From: Neobacillus novalis NBRC 102450 | GTDB taxonomy: Bacteria; Bacillota; Bacilli; Bacillales; Cytobacillaceae | Reading direction: 5' to 3' | Assembly (NCBI RefSeq): GCF_001591805.1 | Contig: NZ_BCVP01000023.1 | Span: 62,001-126,000, forward strand | DNA: 64,000 bases | Shown: positions 34,176 to 43,831 of the stretch, in pieces | Position numbering within the stretch: position 1 is the stretch's first letter | How the letters are laid out: the number at the start of each line of letters is the position of its first letter | Notes under the pieces: model-generated | Database searches by the model: none | What the model was told of the DNA's origin: nothing | Seen by the model: only the letters and a program-made list of their open reading frames with translations | Position numbers and translations under genes: made by a program

Positions 34176-34934
34176 ATGAAGCATGGTTTATCTAAAAAAA
34201 GCCAAACATTTTTGGAAAACTTACGACTATACCTATTTTCTAATGGTAAAGATGAAAAGGAAATTAATGCAATTGTTGAAGAATTAGAAGACCATTTAAT
34301 GGAGGCTGAAGCGAGAGGAAAAACAGTCGATCATATTGTCGGTGAATCACCAAAACAATATATGATGCAGTTATCAAATGAAATGACCACAGACACAAAA
34401 ACTTGGGTTAAATTTATCATCTTGATCCTATTTGGTGCTCTCTCCTATTCCATTTTAACAAATGCTGTTAATGGGCAGCTATCCTACTCCCTGCTTGAAA
34501 TTCTTGGTTCAATTATGATTAGTTTGATTTTTATCATTGCTATAAGAAGTCTTTTTAAATCTGTTGCTGCAAATAGCTTATCAAAAGCAAAAGAATTTAC
34601 GCTTTTTTATGTGGTTGGCCTTTTACCCATAGCGTTATTTGTCGGATTATTTTATTTCAATCGTCTAATTGAAACGCCAATATTCCACTTTGGCAGTATT
34701 GGAACCATTTTAGCTGTGGTATTGACACTTGGCTTTTTAATTGGCATGTCACTTTGGACAAAGACATGGGTAATGCTGATTATTTTGGCCTTACTCGTAT
34801 TCCCAGATTTTCTTTTTCGTTACATCGATATTAGTCCAGAAACACAATTAATCCTATCCACCATTCTCACATTTGGCGGCATTTCCCTCTATTTATATGT
34901 GAATCACAAAATGAGCAAGCAACAAACTAACTAA
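34176..34934 (+). CDS. HAAS-domain membrane protein
   Basis: The N-terminal about 75 residues of this 252-residue protein form a HAAS (DUF1700-like) helical domain (FLENLRLYLFSNGKDEKEIN, then IVEELEDHLMEAEARGKT). About five to six membrane helices follow. HAAS proteins are usually the membrane partner of a PadR regulator, as here. The function is unproven. Confidence 0.78.
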   Translation: MKHGLSKKSQTFLENLRLYLFSNGKDEKEINAIVEELEDHLMEAEARGKTVDHIVGESPKQYMMQLSNEMTTDTKTWVKFIILILFGALSYSILTNAVNGQLSYSLLEILGSIMISLIFIIAIRSLFKSVAANSLSKAKEFTLFYVVGLLPIALFVGLFYFNRLIETPIFHFGSIGTILAVVLTLGFLIGMSLWTKTWVMLIILALLVFPDFLFRYIDISPETQLILSTILTFGGISLYLYVNHKMSKQQTN

Positions 34935-35118
34935 ATAACTAAAAGCGACAGCTTTGATTTCATACAACTAAATAATTTTAACTGTTATGAAAGAAGATTA
35001 AAGGCTTGAGTGAAAAACTTTGTTCATTCTGCCTTTTTACTCCCTTTTTTATCACCTGTGTATCACAAATACCCACTTCAATTCATACACTATTCAAAAA
35101 AATGGGAGTTGTTTTTTC

Positions 35119-35454
35119 ATGGCAAAATGGATTAACGTATCGACGGCGAATCATCAATTAAAACTGTTTGATGGCAATAAGCTTATAAAAACTTATCCTA
35201 TTGCAGTTGGAAAAATATTGACCCCCTCACCTTCTGGGACTTACACGATCATCAATAAACAGCGTAATCCAGGCGGACCTTTTGGAGTACTCTGGATGGG
35301 CTTGTCTAAACCGCATTACGGAATACATGGAACTAATAATCCAGCATCCATCGGTAAGAATGTCTCACATGGATGTATTAGAATGTTTAACCATGATGTT
35401 CTAGATTTATCATCTAGAGTTTCGATTGGCACCTCTGTTGTTATTCATAAATGA
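35119..35454 (+). CDS. L,D-transpeptidase (YkuD domain), compact
   Basis: This 111-residue protein is almost only a YkuD catalytic domain, with the active site in H70 (YGIHGTN) and S83-H84-G85-C86-I87-R88. It would form 3-3 crosslinks in peptidoglycan. There is no signal peptide or LysM module, as in some small spore-associated homologues. The ATG at 35119 follows GGGAG; an upstream in-frame start at 35020 adds an implausible leader. Confidence 0.82.
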   Translation: MAKWINVSTANHQLKLFDGNKLIKTYPIAVGKILTPSPSGTYTIINKQRNPGGPFGVLWMGLSKPHYGIHGTNNPASIGKNVSHGCIRMFNHDVLDLSSRVSIGTSVVIHK

Positions 35455-35531
35455 CTCTGTAAATCCTGCTCGCTTTAATACATAGTTGGAGGATAGTGCG
35501 AAGGAGAGTCCAATTAAAAGAATAAAGACCC

Positions 35532-35557
35532 AAAAGACCTCAACTGAGAGGTCTTTT
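35532..35557 (+). terminator. Terminator after the L,D-transpeptidase gene
   Basis: AAAAGACCTC and GAGGTCTTTT form a perfect stem with a 6-nt loop. Confidence 0.85.
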
Positions 35558-35625
35558 ATGCGATAAAAATTCTGAAATGTTATACTTACATTATACTGTT
35601 ATAAAAATTAGAGGTGGAAAAGGCA

Positions 35626-36456
35626 ATGATAAAGATCATTACAGACAGTTCGGCTGATCTGCCTAAGGAATTAATAGAGCAATATGATATCACGATGGTC
35701 CCCTTGACAGTTACGATTGGGGAACACGATTATTTAGAAAAAGTTGATCTTACACCAAAAGAATTTTTTACGAAGATGTTTTCTTCAGATGTCCTCCCGA
35801 AGACATCCCAGCCCTCCCCTGCCTCATTTGCAGACGCGTTTACCAAATATGATAGTCCAGACAATGAAATTCTGTGCTTTACCATCTCCTCAGGGCTTAG
35901 TGGTACCTATCAATCAGCATGCATTGGAAAAGAGTTATCCAATGCAAAGGTTACGGTATTTGATACATTAGCAGGCTCTTTAGGGCATGGTCTCCAGATT
36001 ATCCGTGCGGCTGAACTTGCCGGTCAGGGACATACAATAGAAGAAATCGTTGAAGAGTTAATCGCTTATCGGGATAAAATGAATATCCTTGTCCTTTTAG
36101 ACACATTAGAAAATATCGTAAAAGGCGGACGATTAAGTAAATTTAAAGGATCACTTGCCAAAATACTCAATATCAAGGTGATTTTAGAAAGAGTCGCCGG
36201 AGGGAAAGTAGAAATTCTTGAGAAAATACGAGGGAAAAAGAAGTTCCAAAAGAGAGTACTAAATATCATTCAGGAAAGAGGATCTGATTTCTCTAACCTA
36301 ACATTTGGAATCACACACACAGGAAATGTAGAAGATGCCGAGGCCATCAAACAAGAACTTATTGAGCAGTTTCACCCAAAAGCAGTCATTATTAGTTATA
36401 TGGGAGCTACAATGGGAACGTATGCCGGTAAAGATGGAATGATTATTTCCTTCTGA
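35626..36456 (+). CDS. DegV-family fatty-acid-binding protein
   Basis: This protein of about 276 residues has the DegV pattern: N-terminal IITDSSADLPKEL, TSQPSPASF, TISSGLSGTYQSA, and C-terminal GATMGTYAG. DegV/FakB proteins bind a fatty acid and present it to the kinase FakA. No fakA is near. The ATG at 35626 follows GAGGTGG with better spacing than the upstream GTG. The next 400 bp hold only a repeat and the FetA ribosome site. Confidence 0.87.
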   Translation: MIKIITDSSADLPKELIEQYDITMVPLTVTIGEHDYLEKVDLTPKEFFTKMFSSDVLPKTSQPSPASFADAFTKYDSPDNEILCFTISSGLSGTYQSACIGKELSNAKVTVFDTLAGSLGHGLQIIRAAELAGQGHTIEEIVEELIAYRDKMNILVLLDTLENIVKGGRLSKFKGSLAKILNIKVILERVAGGKVEILEKIRGKKKFQKRVLNIIQERGSDFSNLTFGITHTGNVEDAEAIKQELIEQFHPKAVIISYMGATMGTYAGKDGMIISF

Positions 36457-36823
36457 TTTAAGTGCCTGATAAATGAAAATAAAGTTGAAAATGGGGGTCA
36501 ATTTGTTCCTAATTCAACATTAGAACGGCCTATTCGTTGGAATGGGCCCAATTTCTTTTCCTTTAATCTAATGAACTAAGCAGATGTATTTTCTCTTCTA
36601 ATAGAGACTTTTTAGTTACTATTTTATTAGGTTTGGCCGTGATTAATGCTGCATCAAATCAGTCAATAATTGTTTCGTAAAATGGTTTCCTCTTCGTATT
36701 CTTTCATCTCTTTCCCCGAAATAAAATTATGTATAATAGCATTATATCCAATTTGTTTGAGAGAATATCAAAAGAAGGTGCATGGCACTGTTTGCCATGG
36801 CTAAATTGTTTTCTTAGACGAAT

Positions 36824-36843
36824 GGGACAAGGAGCCATGTCCC
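36824..36843. repeat. Short palindromic repeat, GGGACAAGGAGCC family, copy 2
   Basis: GGGACAAGGAGCCATGTCCC lies immediately upstream of the FetA ribosome site and matches the element at 30846-30865 in opposite orientation. Confidence 0.6.
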
Positions 36844-36854
36844 AGTAAGGAGTT

Positions 36855-37595
36855 ATGTACCGAATGACAACAGATTATAAACCAGCGGTGAATTTTAATC
36901 ATGTAAATTATTCTATTGAAGATGCCCATATTTTGAAAAATATTTCAGAATCTTTCCTGGAAGGCAAAATCACTACTCTAGTAGGTCCTTCGGGAGCTGG
37001 GAAAACTACATTGCTCAAATTATGCAACGGCTTGCTGTCACCTGATTCAGGAGAAATTTTTATAAAAGGCAAAAATATCAGTAGCTATGATCCCGTAGAA
37101 TTACGCAGACTTGTCGGGATTGCGCTTCAAAGTGCACCGATGATCAACGGGAGCGTACTGAAAAACCTAGCATTGCCGTTAGTGCTGCAAGGAAAGCAAT
37201 TAGCTGAAGATGAGGCAAGGAATTTATTACACGATGTCGGATTGGAGGCGGAATTTTTACATCGGCCTATCAAGGATTTGTCAGGCGGACAGCGCCAAAA
37301 AGTATCAATTGCCCGCACACTTGTTAACCATCCTCAAGTTTTATTGCTCGATGAAATCACCTCCTCGCTAGACCGTGTCTCACAGCAGGAAATCGAAGAA
37401 CTAATTGGAAAAATCAATCGAAAGCACGGAACCACGATTATTTGGATTACGCATAATTTACAGCAGGCACGAACGGTTGGACACTATACGTGGGTGATGA
37501 TGAATGGGGAAGTCATCGAAACAGGAAAAAGCGAATTGTTACATTCACCTGTTAATGAAAAAGTCAGGCTTTTTCTAAAGGGGGAAGTGGAATGA
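36855..37595 (+). CDS. fetA: ABC transporter ATPase, FetA/YbbL-like
   Basis: This 246-residue ATPase has Walker A GPSGAGKTT, the LQSAPMI Q-loop region, signature LSGGQRQKVSIART and Walker B LLLDEITSSLD. Its ATGA overlap with a UPF0014 permease identifies the FetAB pair, implicated in iron export and oxidative stress resistance in E. coli. The start could be ATG 36855 or ATG 36864; AAGGAG lies 2 or 11 nt before them, so neither spacing is ideal. Confidence 0.82.
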   Translation: MYRMTTDYKPAVNFNHVNYSIEDAHILKNISESFLEGKITTLVGPSGAGKTTLLKLCNGLLSPDSGEIFIKGKNISSYDPVELRRLVGIALQSAPMINGSVLKNLALPLVLQGKQLAEDEARNLLHDVGLEAEFLHRPIKDLSGGQRQKVSIARTLVNHPQVLLLDEITSSLDRVSQQEIEELIGKINRKHGTTIIWITHNLQQARTVGHYTWVMMNGEVIETGKSELLHSPVNEKVRLFLKGEVE

Positions 37596-38344
37596 GTTAT
37601 CTCCATTTATCAATCGCACTTATTTTCGTCATCCTTCCGATTGTCTTATCTAAAACGCTAAACTTAGGTTTAGAAAAAGATACCATTATTGCAGTGATCC
37701 GTTCTATCGTTCAATTGTTGGCCGTCGGGTATATTCTTAAATTTGTGTTCGATTCCGAAAATATGATTTATATTTTACTGATGGTGACAATCATGATTTT
37801 TGCCGCCACGCAAAATGCCCGAAAAAAAGGGATAGCGATTAACGGCATCACATGGAAAGTGGCGGTTACTTTAGTTGTGATTGAAGTACTGACACAAAGT
37901 ATTTTACTTGGATTCAACATCACGCCGCGCACGGCCCAATACATCATTCCCATTAGCGGTATGGTAATTGGTAACTCTATGGTGCTTGCAATCCTGTTCC
38001 TCAACCGCTTTACGGCAGAGATAGAAGCGCATCAAGATGAAACCGAACTCATTCTGTCGCTCGGCGGGACGCCAAAACAAGCGATTCACACCCAGCTCAT
38101 TACTTCTATAAAAGCGAGCATGATTCCGACAATTGAAAGTCAGAAAACAATCGGCCTCGTCCAACTGCCAGGAATGATGAGTGGCCAAATCATCGCAGGT
38201 GCCAATCCGATTCAAGCGGTGCAATTCCAATTGCTCATCCTTTTCCTGCTAATAACAACCGCATCCGTCACTAGCGCCATGCTCGGATATTTATCATACC
38301 CTAGCCTGTTCAACCAGCGGATGCAGCTGTTGAGGAGAAAATAA
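37592..38344 (+). CDS. fetB: ABC permease, FetB/YbbM-like (UPF0014)
   Basis: This 250-residue protein has seven or so membrane helices. The family hallmarks are VGYILKFVF, PISGMVIGNSM and the segment LGGTPKQAIHTQLITSIKAS followed by PTIESQKTIGLVQLPGMMSG. It forms the membrane half of the FetAB exporter; iron is the substrate in studied cases. It overlaps fetA by four bases. Confidence 0.87.
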   Translation: MSYLHLSIALIFVILPIVLSKTLNLGLEKDTIIAVIRSIVQLLAVGYILKFVFDSENMIYILLMVTIMIFAATQNARKKGIAINGITWKVAVTLVVIEVLTQSILLGFNITPRTAQYIIPISGMVIGNSMVLAILFLNRFTAEIEAHQDETELILSLGGTPKQAIHTQLITSIKASMIPTIESQKTIGLVQLPGMMSGQIIAGANPIQAVQFQLLILFLLITTASVTSAMLGYLSYPSLFNQRMQLLRRK

Positions 38345-38368
38345 GGGCCCTTCTGAAATTTAGCAAGG

Positions 38369-38418
38369 CTAATAGGTCAGTCTCCTGCCGCTTTAGACAG
38401 CGGAGACTAACCTATTAG
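38369..38418. terminator. Long hairpin between fetB and the tubulin-like gene
   Basis: CTAATAGGTCAGTCTCC and GGAGACTAACCTATTAG pair with one mismatch; CCGCT/AGCGG extends the stem inside. There is no clear T-run, but its position between convergent genes suggests termination. Confidence 0.7.
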
Positions 38419-38432
38419 CAGTTTATATCTCT

Positions 38433-39542
38433 TTACCTCTGATGCTTCGATAACTTCGATGAAATAGTTCCTGTCTTTCTTTCCTGTGGTCTAGCCTTTA
38501 GGTTGGAAGCCCAAGATATTCGCGACTCATATGTCTGGGTAAATTCTTTATTAACTAATTTCTGTAACCGGTCCTTGTTCTTTTCGAGCGATTCCTCAAG
38601 AGCCAGCATCCGCCGAGCAGGAAACGGAAGCCCTGAAAGGATAGTTGTTATCGTAGGATCCGCTTCCGAGATATAGGTTCCTTCGAACAGTTCCAGCGGT
38701 TCACCCACCCTTTCAAAAACAGCGGGGACATTAATAAGTTTAGCCATTGTTTCTGACCCTTCATAGATTAAACCTGCGCGAATGACACCTGTTGATTCTA
38801 CAGGACAAAAGATCGAGTTTGCCCAAGATTGTTGTATTTTACTAGCAACGTCTGAGGTTGTCTTTGCATCTGTTAACGTGGCGGAAGAGACAAGTGTTAC
38901 ACCTCTTGTACCGAGGATATTCATCAGGTCGGTTTCATCAAAATTTCCGTATACAGAACTCTTTTTCGTTACCTGGAGCACATTATTAATTGCTTCCATT
39001 ACTTGATGATTAGAAGAAAGGTAAATTTGATGTTTACTGGATTGCGGGTTCAACTTTCGCATCTGATCATTGTCGACAAGGAACACCGATGAGAGCGAGT
39101 CTATTTTGGAAAGCTCCTCGATACACTCAGCTGCATTGATTCGGTTACCCGCTAACACGTTTCGATCAGGAACAATCGCAATTGCACCAATGTTGACGCC
39201 TGGCAGTTGGTCTAAAAACAGGTCAATTAATAACGGGCTCATACCTGATCCGGTGCCCCCGTCGGTAGAAAAGGCCACTAGCAAGAGCTTTATATTCTTA
39301 AAGGACCGCTGAACAAAGTCAATGATCTCACGATAATTTTCATTTACCGCCCTTAATCCAATTGATCGATCTTGTCCGGCACCATTATACCCTGGGACAA
39401 AATACTTCCTTTCTACCTTCGTGTTCACTAAGCCATCGCGCTGATTCGTGTTGATAAGCGCTGTTTGAAAACCCATGGTTGATGCAATCTCAGCTATATT
39501 CCCGCCCGCCTGGCCTACACCTAAAATCCCAATTGATTTCAT
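38433..39542 (-). CDS. Tubulin/FtsZ-superfamily GTPase (TubZ-like)
   Basis: This 369-residue protein has the tubulin-type GTPase motifs in order: T1 GVGQAGGN (8-15), T3 GYNGAGQD, T4 signature FSTDGGTGSG (91-100), and the T7 catalytic loop N200-F-D202-E-T-D205. A basic C-terminal tail follows (NLKARPQERKTGTISSKLSK). With T7 intact it should polymerise and hydrolyse GTP. It is not the division FtsZ: the T4 lacks GMGGGTGTG, there is no FtsA/MinC-binding-type tail, and it is not in a dcw cluster. It looks closer to plasmid TubZ or FtsZ-like families. No tubR or iteron array is visible beside it. The ATG at 39542 has AAGGAGGCG upstream. Confidence 0.78.
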   Translation of the reverse strand: MKSIGILGVGQAGGNIAEIASTMGFQTALINTNQRDGLVNTKVERKYFVPGYNGAGQDRSIGLRAVNENYREIIDFVQRSFKNIKLLLVAFSTDGGTGSGMSPLLIDLFLDQLPGVNIGAIAIVPDRNVLAGNRINAAECIEELSKIDSLSSVFLVDNDQMRKLNPQSSKHQIYLSSNHQVMEAINNVLQVTKKSSVYGNFDETDLMNILGTRGVTLVSSATLTDAKTTSDVASKIQQSWANSIFCPVESTGVIRAGLIYEGSETMAKLINVPAVFERVGEPLELFEGTYISEADPTITTILSGLPFPARRMLALEESLEKNKDRLQKLVNKEFTQTYESRISWASNLKARPQERKTGTISSKLSKHQR

Positions 39543-39692
39543 CAGATCGCCTCCTTCTCTTACTAAAATAATACTCATGATTTATAAAATTAGACTTTTT
39601 CCTTTATAAATGGCTAAAATTAGTTGAAGAATAGAGGCGGCGGGACAAGGGGACAGGCTAAAGAAGACCCTAGTTACTATTTATTTGTAAAT

Positions 39693-39738
39693 TAAAAAAG
39701 ACCATAAGAAGATGGTTTCTTCTTACAGTCTAAAAAAA
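39693..39738. terminator. Hairpin between NCS1 permease and tubulin-like genes
   Basis: AAAAAAGACCATAAGAAGA and TCTTCTTACAGTCT form a stem. Halves of the same element recur near 29305 and 29990. Confidence 0.65.
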
Positions 39739-39771
39739 TCGGTGCCTATAATTTATTTAAGGAGACGTAAG

Positions 39772-41172
39772 CTATGATGCGATGTATTCTTCTTCCGGTA
39801 TATCATCAGATTTACACTTACTGTAATATTTTCCTTTTGTTAAAACAGCGAAAATTATAGTAAGAATAGAAGCTAGAATTGCTGCAAAAAAGGCAGCCGT
39901 ACTTTGTAAGAACGTACCCATATATCCTAATGCAGCGATTGTCCCTAAAACACTTGCTACAATTAACGGAACAACCCCAACAGGATTCCATTTATACAGA
40001 TTCTCCTGCCTTGCCTCATAATAATCAGAGCCAATCTTCAATCTTTTTTTCACTACTAAGGCATCAGTTACCAAAATAGCAGCCCATGTCAAAAGAAACA
40101 CTCCTTGGAATGTCATGGCAGTATCTAAATGATCCAGTATTCCGCCAAGCATCAAGGCCATGGATATTACCCCCGCGACAACAATCCAAAATCGTCTGCC
40201 TGGTTTAAATTTAAACATATTCTCAAAAAAGCTAGAAAGCGATAGTGAAGCACTATATATATTGGTAATATTAATTCTTATTTGAGTTAACAAGGTAAAT
40301 AGAACTCCACCGAGGCCAAGGAGTGATACAATGTAAACACCCGGGTTAGATTCTCCTAAACGAACCCCAAACCATATACCAAGACCTCCCATAACGCCAA
40401 AGCAGAAAATTTGTGGGACAAATCCAATCATGAATGACCCTATTTTAATGTCCTTTGGTTTAAGAAAACGTGCATAATCTGAAGCAAGGAGTGCTGTTAA
40501 GCCCATTATGCCGTGCTGCATCCCGATACAAAGCAATAAAGCTGTCCCGCCTGCTTGAACACCCTCGGGCATATACGTCCAAAAGCTTCCTTCGTAAAGG
40601 GAAGTTTTATTGAATGCGACTATAATAGTGGTGATTAAAAAAACACCGAATATTGGCAATGACCATTTTTGCAATTTATCTAATTGTTTTATACCAAACC
40701 AATTTAACGGTATAACAATTGAACCAAAGACGATGATTAGAAGCCATACTGGTATGATGGGGAAAAATGCATGTATAGCAGCAACTAATATCATGCCTTC
40801 AAATGCACAATACATGATAAAGTTGGATGCATAAATGAACGAGGTTAATGAAGCGCCTATATATCCAAATCCTCCTCTAGATAATAAATTTACATTCATA
40901 CCAGATTTAGCCGACAAATAGGCAATGATTGTTCCAAGGATCCCAGCAACAATGATTGCATAAATAGCTGAAATGATTGCGTTAACTGCCCCGAATTGAA
41001 GTGCCATTACACTTCCCATTTGAAAGTAAAAAATTGCCGTTGCAATTCCAAACGTAATATTTGTAATACTAAACCAGCCCATATTCCTTTTTTCTGTTGG
41101 TACCCTATCATATGAATAATCATCCTGCATCACTTCTTTTGCTTTGAGATCTGCTTCTTGTCCAGTTCTCAT
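39772..41172 (-). CDS. NCS1-family purine/cytosine permease (CodB-like)
   Basis: This 466-residue protein has 12 predicted helices. The N-terminus DRVPTEKRNMGWFSITNITFG, the SAKSGMNVNLLSRGGFGYIG segment and the overall length mark the NCS1 nucleobase-cation symporters. The substrate could be cytosine, purines or hydantoin-like compounds. No codA deaminase is adjacent. A Crp-like palindrome lies between promoter and start. Confidence 0.83.
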   Translation of the reverse strand: MRTGQEADLKAKEVMQDDYSYDRVPTEKRNMGWFSITNITFGIATAIFYFQMGSVMALQFGAVNAIISAIYAIIVAGILGTIIAYLSAKSGMNVNLLSRGGFGYIGASLTSFIYASNFIMYCAFEGMILVAAIHAFFPIIPVWLLIIVFGSIVIPLNWFGIKQLDKLQKWSLPIFGVFLITTIIVAFNKTSLYEGSFWTYMPEGVQAGGTALLLCIGMQHGIMGLTALLASDYARFLKPKDIKIGSFMIGFVPQIFCFGVMGGLGIWFGVRLGESNPGVYIVSLLGLGGVLFTLLTQIRINITNIYSASLSLSSFFENMFKFKPGRRFWIVVAGVISMALMLGGILDHLDTAMTFQGVFLLTWAAILVTDALVVKKRLKIGSDYYEARQENLYKWNPVGVVPLIVASVLGTIAALGYMGTFLQSTAAFFAAILASILTIIFAVLTKGKYYSKCKSDDIPEEEYIAS

Positions 41173-41190
41173 TCAATCATTCCTTTCATT

Positions 41191-41206
41191 TGTGAACACT
41201 TTCACA
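41191..41206. promoter_or_regulatory. Crp-like palindrome upstream of the permease
   Basis: TGTGAACACTTTCACA has 6-bp arms and fits TGTGA-N6-TCACA. It lies 19-34 nt before the start codon, a repressor-like position. The rest of 41173-41583 shows only the Usp terminator. Confidence 0.45.
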
Positions 41207-41541
41207 TATAGTTTTAACTTTTTTTTATAAAATCACAATATTGATAAAATAATTCAACAAAATTGAAAAGTATCAATACGTGGTAATTAGGATTTTTTTA
41301 TGATTCATCATTACTGCAATAGAATCATTCGATCGTTTCAATCAGATCTAGGTTATACTTTTCGGAGAGAATAAACCGCAAATTTCAGGTAGCAAAGGGT
41401 AAGTTGGAGGATAATTTAAGCTAAAAAACCGAATAATTTTGCATTAATCCTAAATTAGTATATCACAATCAGTTTACATAATCAAACAACAGAGATGTGG
41501 CCAACCGTAAGCATTGGTTATAGAGGATAAGATTGAGTATT

Positions 41542-41578
41542 AAAAAAGCATCTGCTAAGTTACTTGCAGATGCCTCTT
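41542..41578 (-). terminator. Terminator of the universal stress protein gene
   Basis: On the minus strand GCATCTGC and GCAGATGC form a stem followed by TTTTTT. Confidence 0.85.
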
Positions 41579-41583
41579 CTATA

Positions 41584-42042
41584 TTAGTTTCTTCCTTTAA
41601 CAGCATGTAAAACAGGTCTGCGAATCACTAAAACATCACATTTAGCTGACCGTACAATTGCTTCAGATACGGAGCCAGTCAAAAAACGTTCAACTGCATT
41701 TATCCCTGTAGCACCACACATAATTAAATCAGCCTTGGCTAAGTTAGCCATTTCTCCAGTAATCAAAATTTTCGGAGAACCATATTCAATTACTACCTTT
41801 ACATTTTTAACACCCTCCAACTCAGCTTCTGACTTATAGCCATTTAACAGCTCCTCTGCTGACTTCTGTGCTCGCTCAACGACTGTGCGGTCATATGCTT
41901 CGAATGAACGAGTATTGATAATGTTTACGATGGTTAAAATGGAATTTTTGTTACGTTTTGCAACATCAATTGATTTGCGAAATGCGTATTCCGCTTCTTT
42001 TGAACCGTCTACGGCTACTAAAATGCTTTTATAGTGATTCAT
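41584..42042 (-). CDS. Universal stress protein (UspA family)
   Basis: This 152-residue protein has the N-terminal ILVAVDGSKEAEYAFRKSI and the ATP-binding G-2x-G-9x-G(S/T) motif in MCGATGINAVERFLTGSVSEAIV, so it belongs to the ATP-binding class. It lies 82 nt after an MDR exporter gene in the same direction and may share its transcript. Confidence 0.9.
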   Translation of the reverse strand: MNHYKSILVAVDGSKEAEYAFRKSIDVAKRNKNSILTIVNIINTRSFEAYDRTVVERAQKSAEELLNGYKSEAELEGVKNVKVVIEYGSPKILITGEMANLAKADLIMCGATGINAVERFLTGSVSEAIVRSAKCDVLVIRRPVLHAVKGRN

Positions 42043-42124
42043 CTGCCATGCTCTCCTTCTAACATGATTTGAAAGTGGTTCTAAATACTACCCCCTACTA
42101 AAAGATAGGGCGTAGTAGTTAAGA

Positions 42125-43600
42125 TTATGCCTTTACATTATTAGCAGCATTAGGTTTTTTCATGAATAAAGACAGTACGACATTTACCACCGCTAATCCT
42201 AAACTGATAGTAAAGACTAATGATGATCCAGCTGCTGTTGCCTGTTGCAGGTCATTGGCAGTAGTTGCTAGATAACTATTTTGTTTAGCTGATAGAAGCG
42301 AAACAATTACGGCAATACCAATAGCACCAGCTACTTGTTGGACCGTTTGAGTGATAGCGATGCCATCAGGATAGTACTGTTTTGGAAGAGAATTTAACGT
42401 GTTTGTTTGTACAGAAGCAAGCACAGCCCCTATCCCTAACATCATGACAATGTGTGTTACTACAATCATCCATAAAGCCGTGTCTGTACCAAATTGTGAA
42501 TAAAATACATAACCCATCGCTACTAAAATGGTTCCTGGTGTAATAACCGCTTTCGGACCATATTTATCAAATAAACGACCAATGGTTGGAGCTAGTATAC
42601 AGTTAAGCAAGCTTCCTGGCAGCAGGACGAGACCCGTTGTAAATGCGGCCATTACTAAAGCCGCTTGCATATACATCGGTAAAATAACAAGCATCGACAA
42701 CATATTAAAGAACGTGATAAAACTTGAGATAACGCCAATTACGAAAAGCGGGGTTTTAAATGCGCTTAAATTCAGCATCGGATTCTCCATCTTCGTTTGA
42801 CGAATAGAAAAAAGAATGAGTGCTGCGAATCCAATGATAATAGATCCAAGAACAGGTGCGCTCGTCCAACCGGCATCACCCGATACACTGAATCCGTAAA
42901 CGACCCCACCGAATCCAATCGTCGAAAGAATCACCGATACTGCATCAATCGAAACCTTACGAACCTCATTCACATTTGGTACATACTTAATCCCGAAAAG
43001 TAGAGAAAACAGCAAGAAAGGTACGGTGACCCAGAAAATCCAATGCCAGGATAATGTATCTAAAATAAGACCGGCAATTGTTGGGCCCAATGCTGGACCA
43101 GCCAACATAACTAAGCCCATAACTCCCATTGCGGCGCCTCGTTTATTTGGAGGAAAGATGGTGAAAATAACATTTTGCGTTAATGGAAGAGCAATGGCTA
43201 ATCCCGCTGCTTGGATCACACGTGCCACCAATAAAAGACTAAATGCAGGTGCTACTGCAGCTATTATTGTTCCGATTATGGATAGTGATATCGAAGTCAA
43301 AAACATTTGTCTTGTTGTAAACTTCTGCATCAAAATGCCTGTTACCGGTACTAAAATACCTAATGTTAAGAAATAGCCTGTCGCTAACCATCCGATAGTC
43401 GTTGCACTAACGCTAAATATTTGACTTAAATCTCCTAAGGCAATATTTAATGCTGTTTCACTAAAAAGTCCGACAAATCCTGCTACAAAAAGAGCAGCCA
43501 TGATCGGGCCTGTTTTGAATTGTTGTTTTAGGACTGTTTTACTTTGTTGATTCTGGCCTGTGTTGATTTGCTTCTTCGCTGTATTCATTTGTTGATTCAC
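42125..43600 (-). CDS. DHA2-family (14-TMS) multidrug MFS transporter
   Basis: This 491-residue protein has about 14 predicted helices. It carries the MFS motif C segment GPALGPTIAGLI and motif A-like GILMQKFTTRQMF, as in EmrB/LfrA/MdtP-like exporters. The N-terminal 30 residues are polar and Gln-rich. Start is GTG at 43600 after AAGGAG. The drug or metabolite exported is unknown. Confidence 0.87.
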   Translation of the reverse strand: MNQQMNTAKKQINTGQNQQSKTVLKQQFKTGPIMAALFVAGFVGLFSETALNIALGDLSQIFSVSATTIGWLATGYFLTLGILVPVTGILMQKFTTRQMFLTSISLSIIGTIIAAVAPAFSLLLVARVIQAAGLAIALPLTQNVIFTIFPPNKRGAAMGVMGLVMLAGPALGPTIAGLILDTLSWHWIFWVTVPFLLFSLLFGIKYVPNVNEVRKVSIDAVSVILSTIGFGGVVYGFSVSGDAGWTSAPVLGSIIIGFAALILFSIRQTKMENPMLNLSAFKTPLFVIGVISSFITFFNMLSMLVILPMYMQAALVMAAFTTGLVLLPGSLLNCILAPTIGRLFDKYGPKAVITPGTILVAMGYVFYSQFGTDTALWMIVVTHIVMMLGIGAVLASVQTNTLNSLPKQYYPDGIAITQTVQQVAGAIGIAVIVSLLSAKQNSYLATTANDLQQATAAGSSLVFTISLGLAVVNVVLSLFMKKPNAANNVKA

Positions 43601-43831
43601 TTATTAAAACTCCTTCAATTAAAATTCGTTTACCCCTTTGTTGCTTTCCTGCTGAAATAAATATTTCGTGATTTCCACTATCAGCAATAATCCAACTCCG
43701 TAGTACACCCCCGGATACTAAGCGATTTGTTAACTATATCAAAAAATTTTTCTTTATGTCAACTTAGTTGACAATATTTTTACAATAAGTTATAATTAAC
43801 TTAATTGCTAAGATATATGGGGAGTGAGCAA

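Noticed and set aside
41173..41583. Purine riboswitch before the NCS1 permease
   Set aside because: I could not find the conserved junction sequences or paired loops of a purine aptamer.
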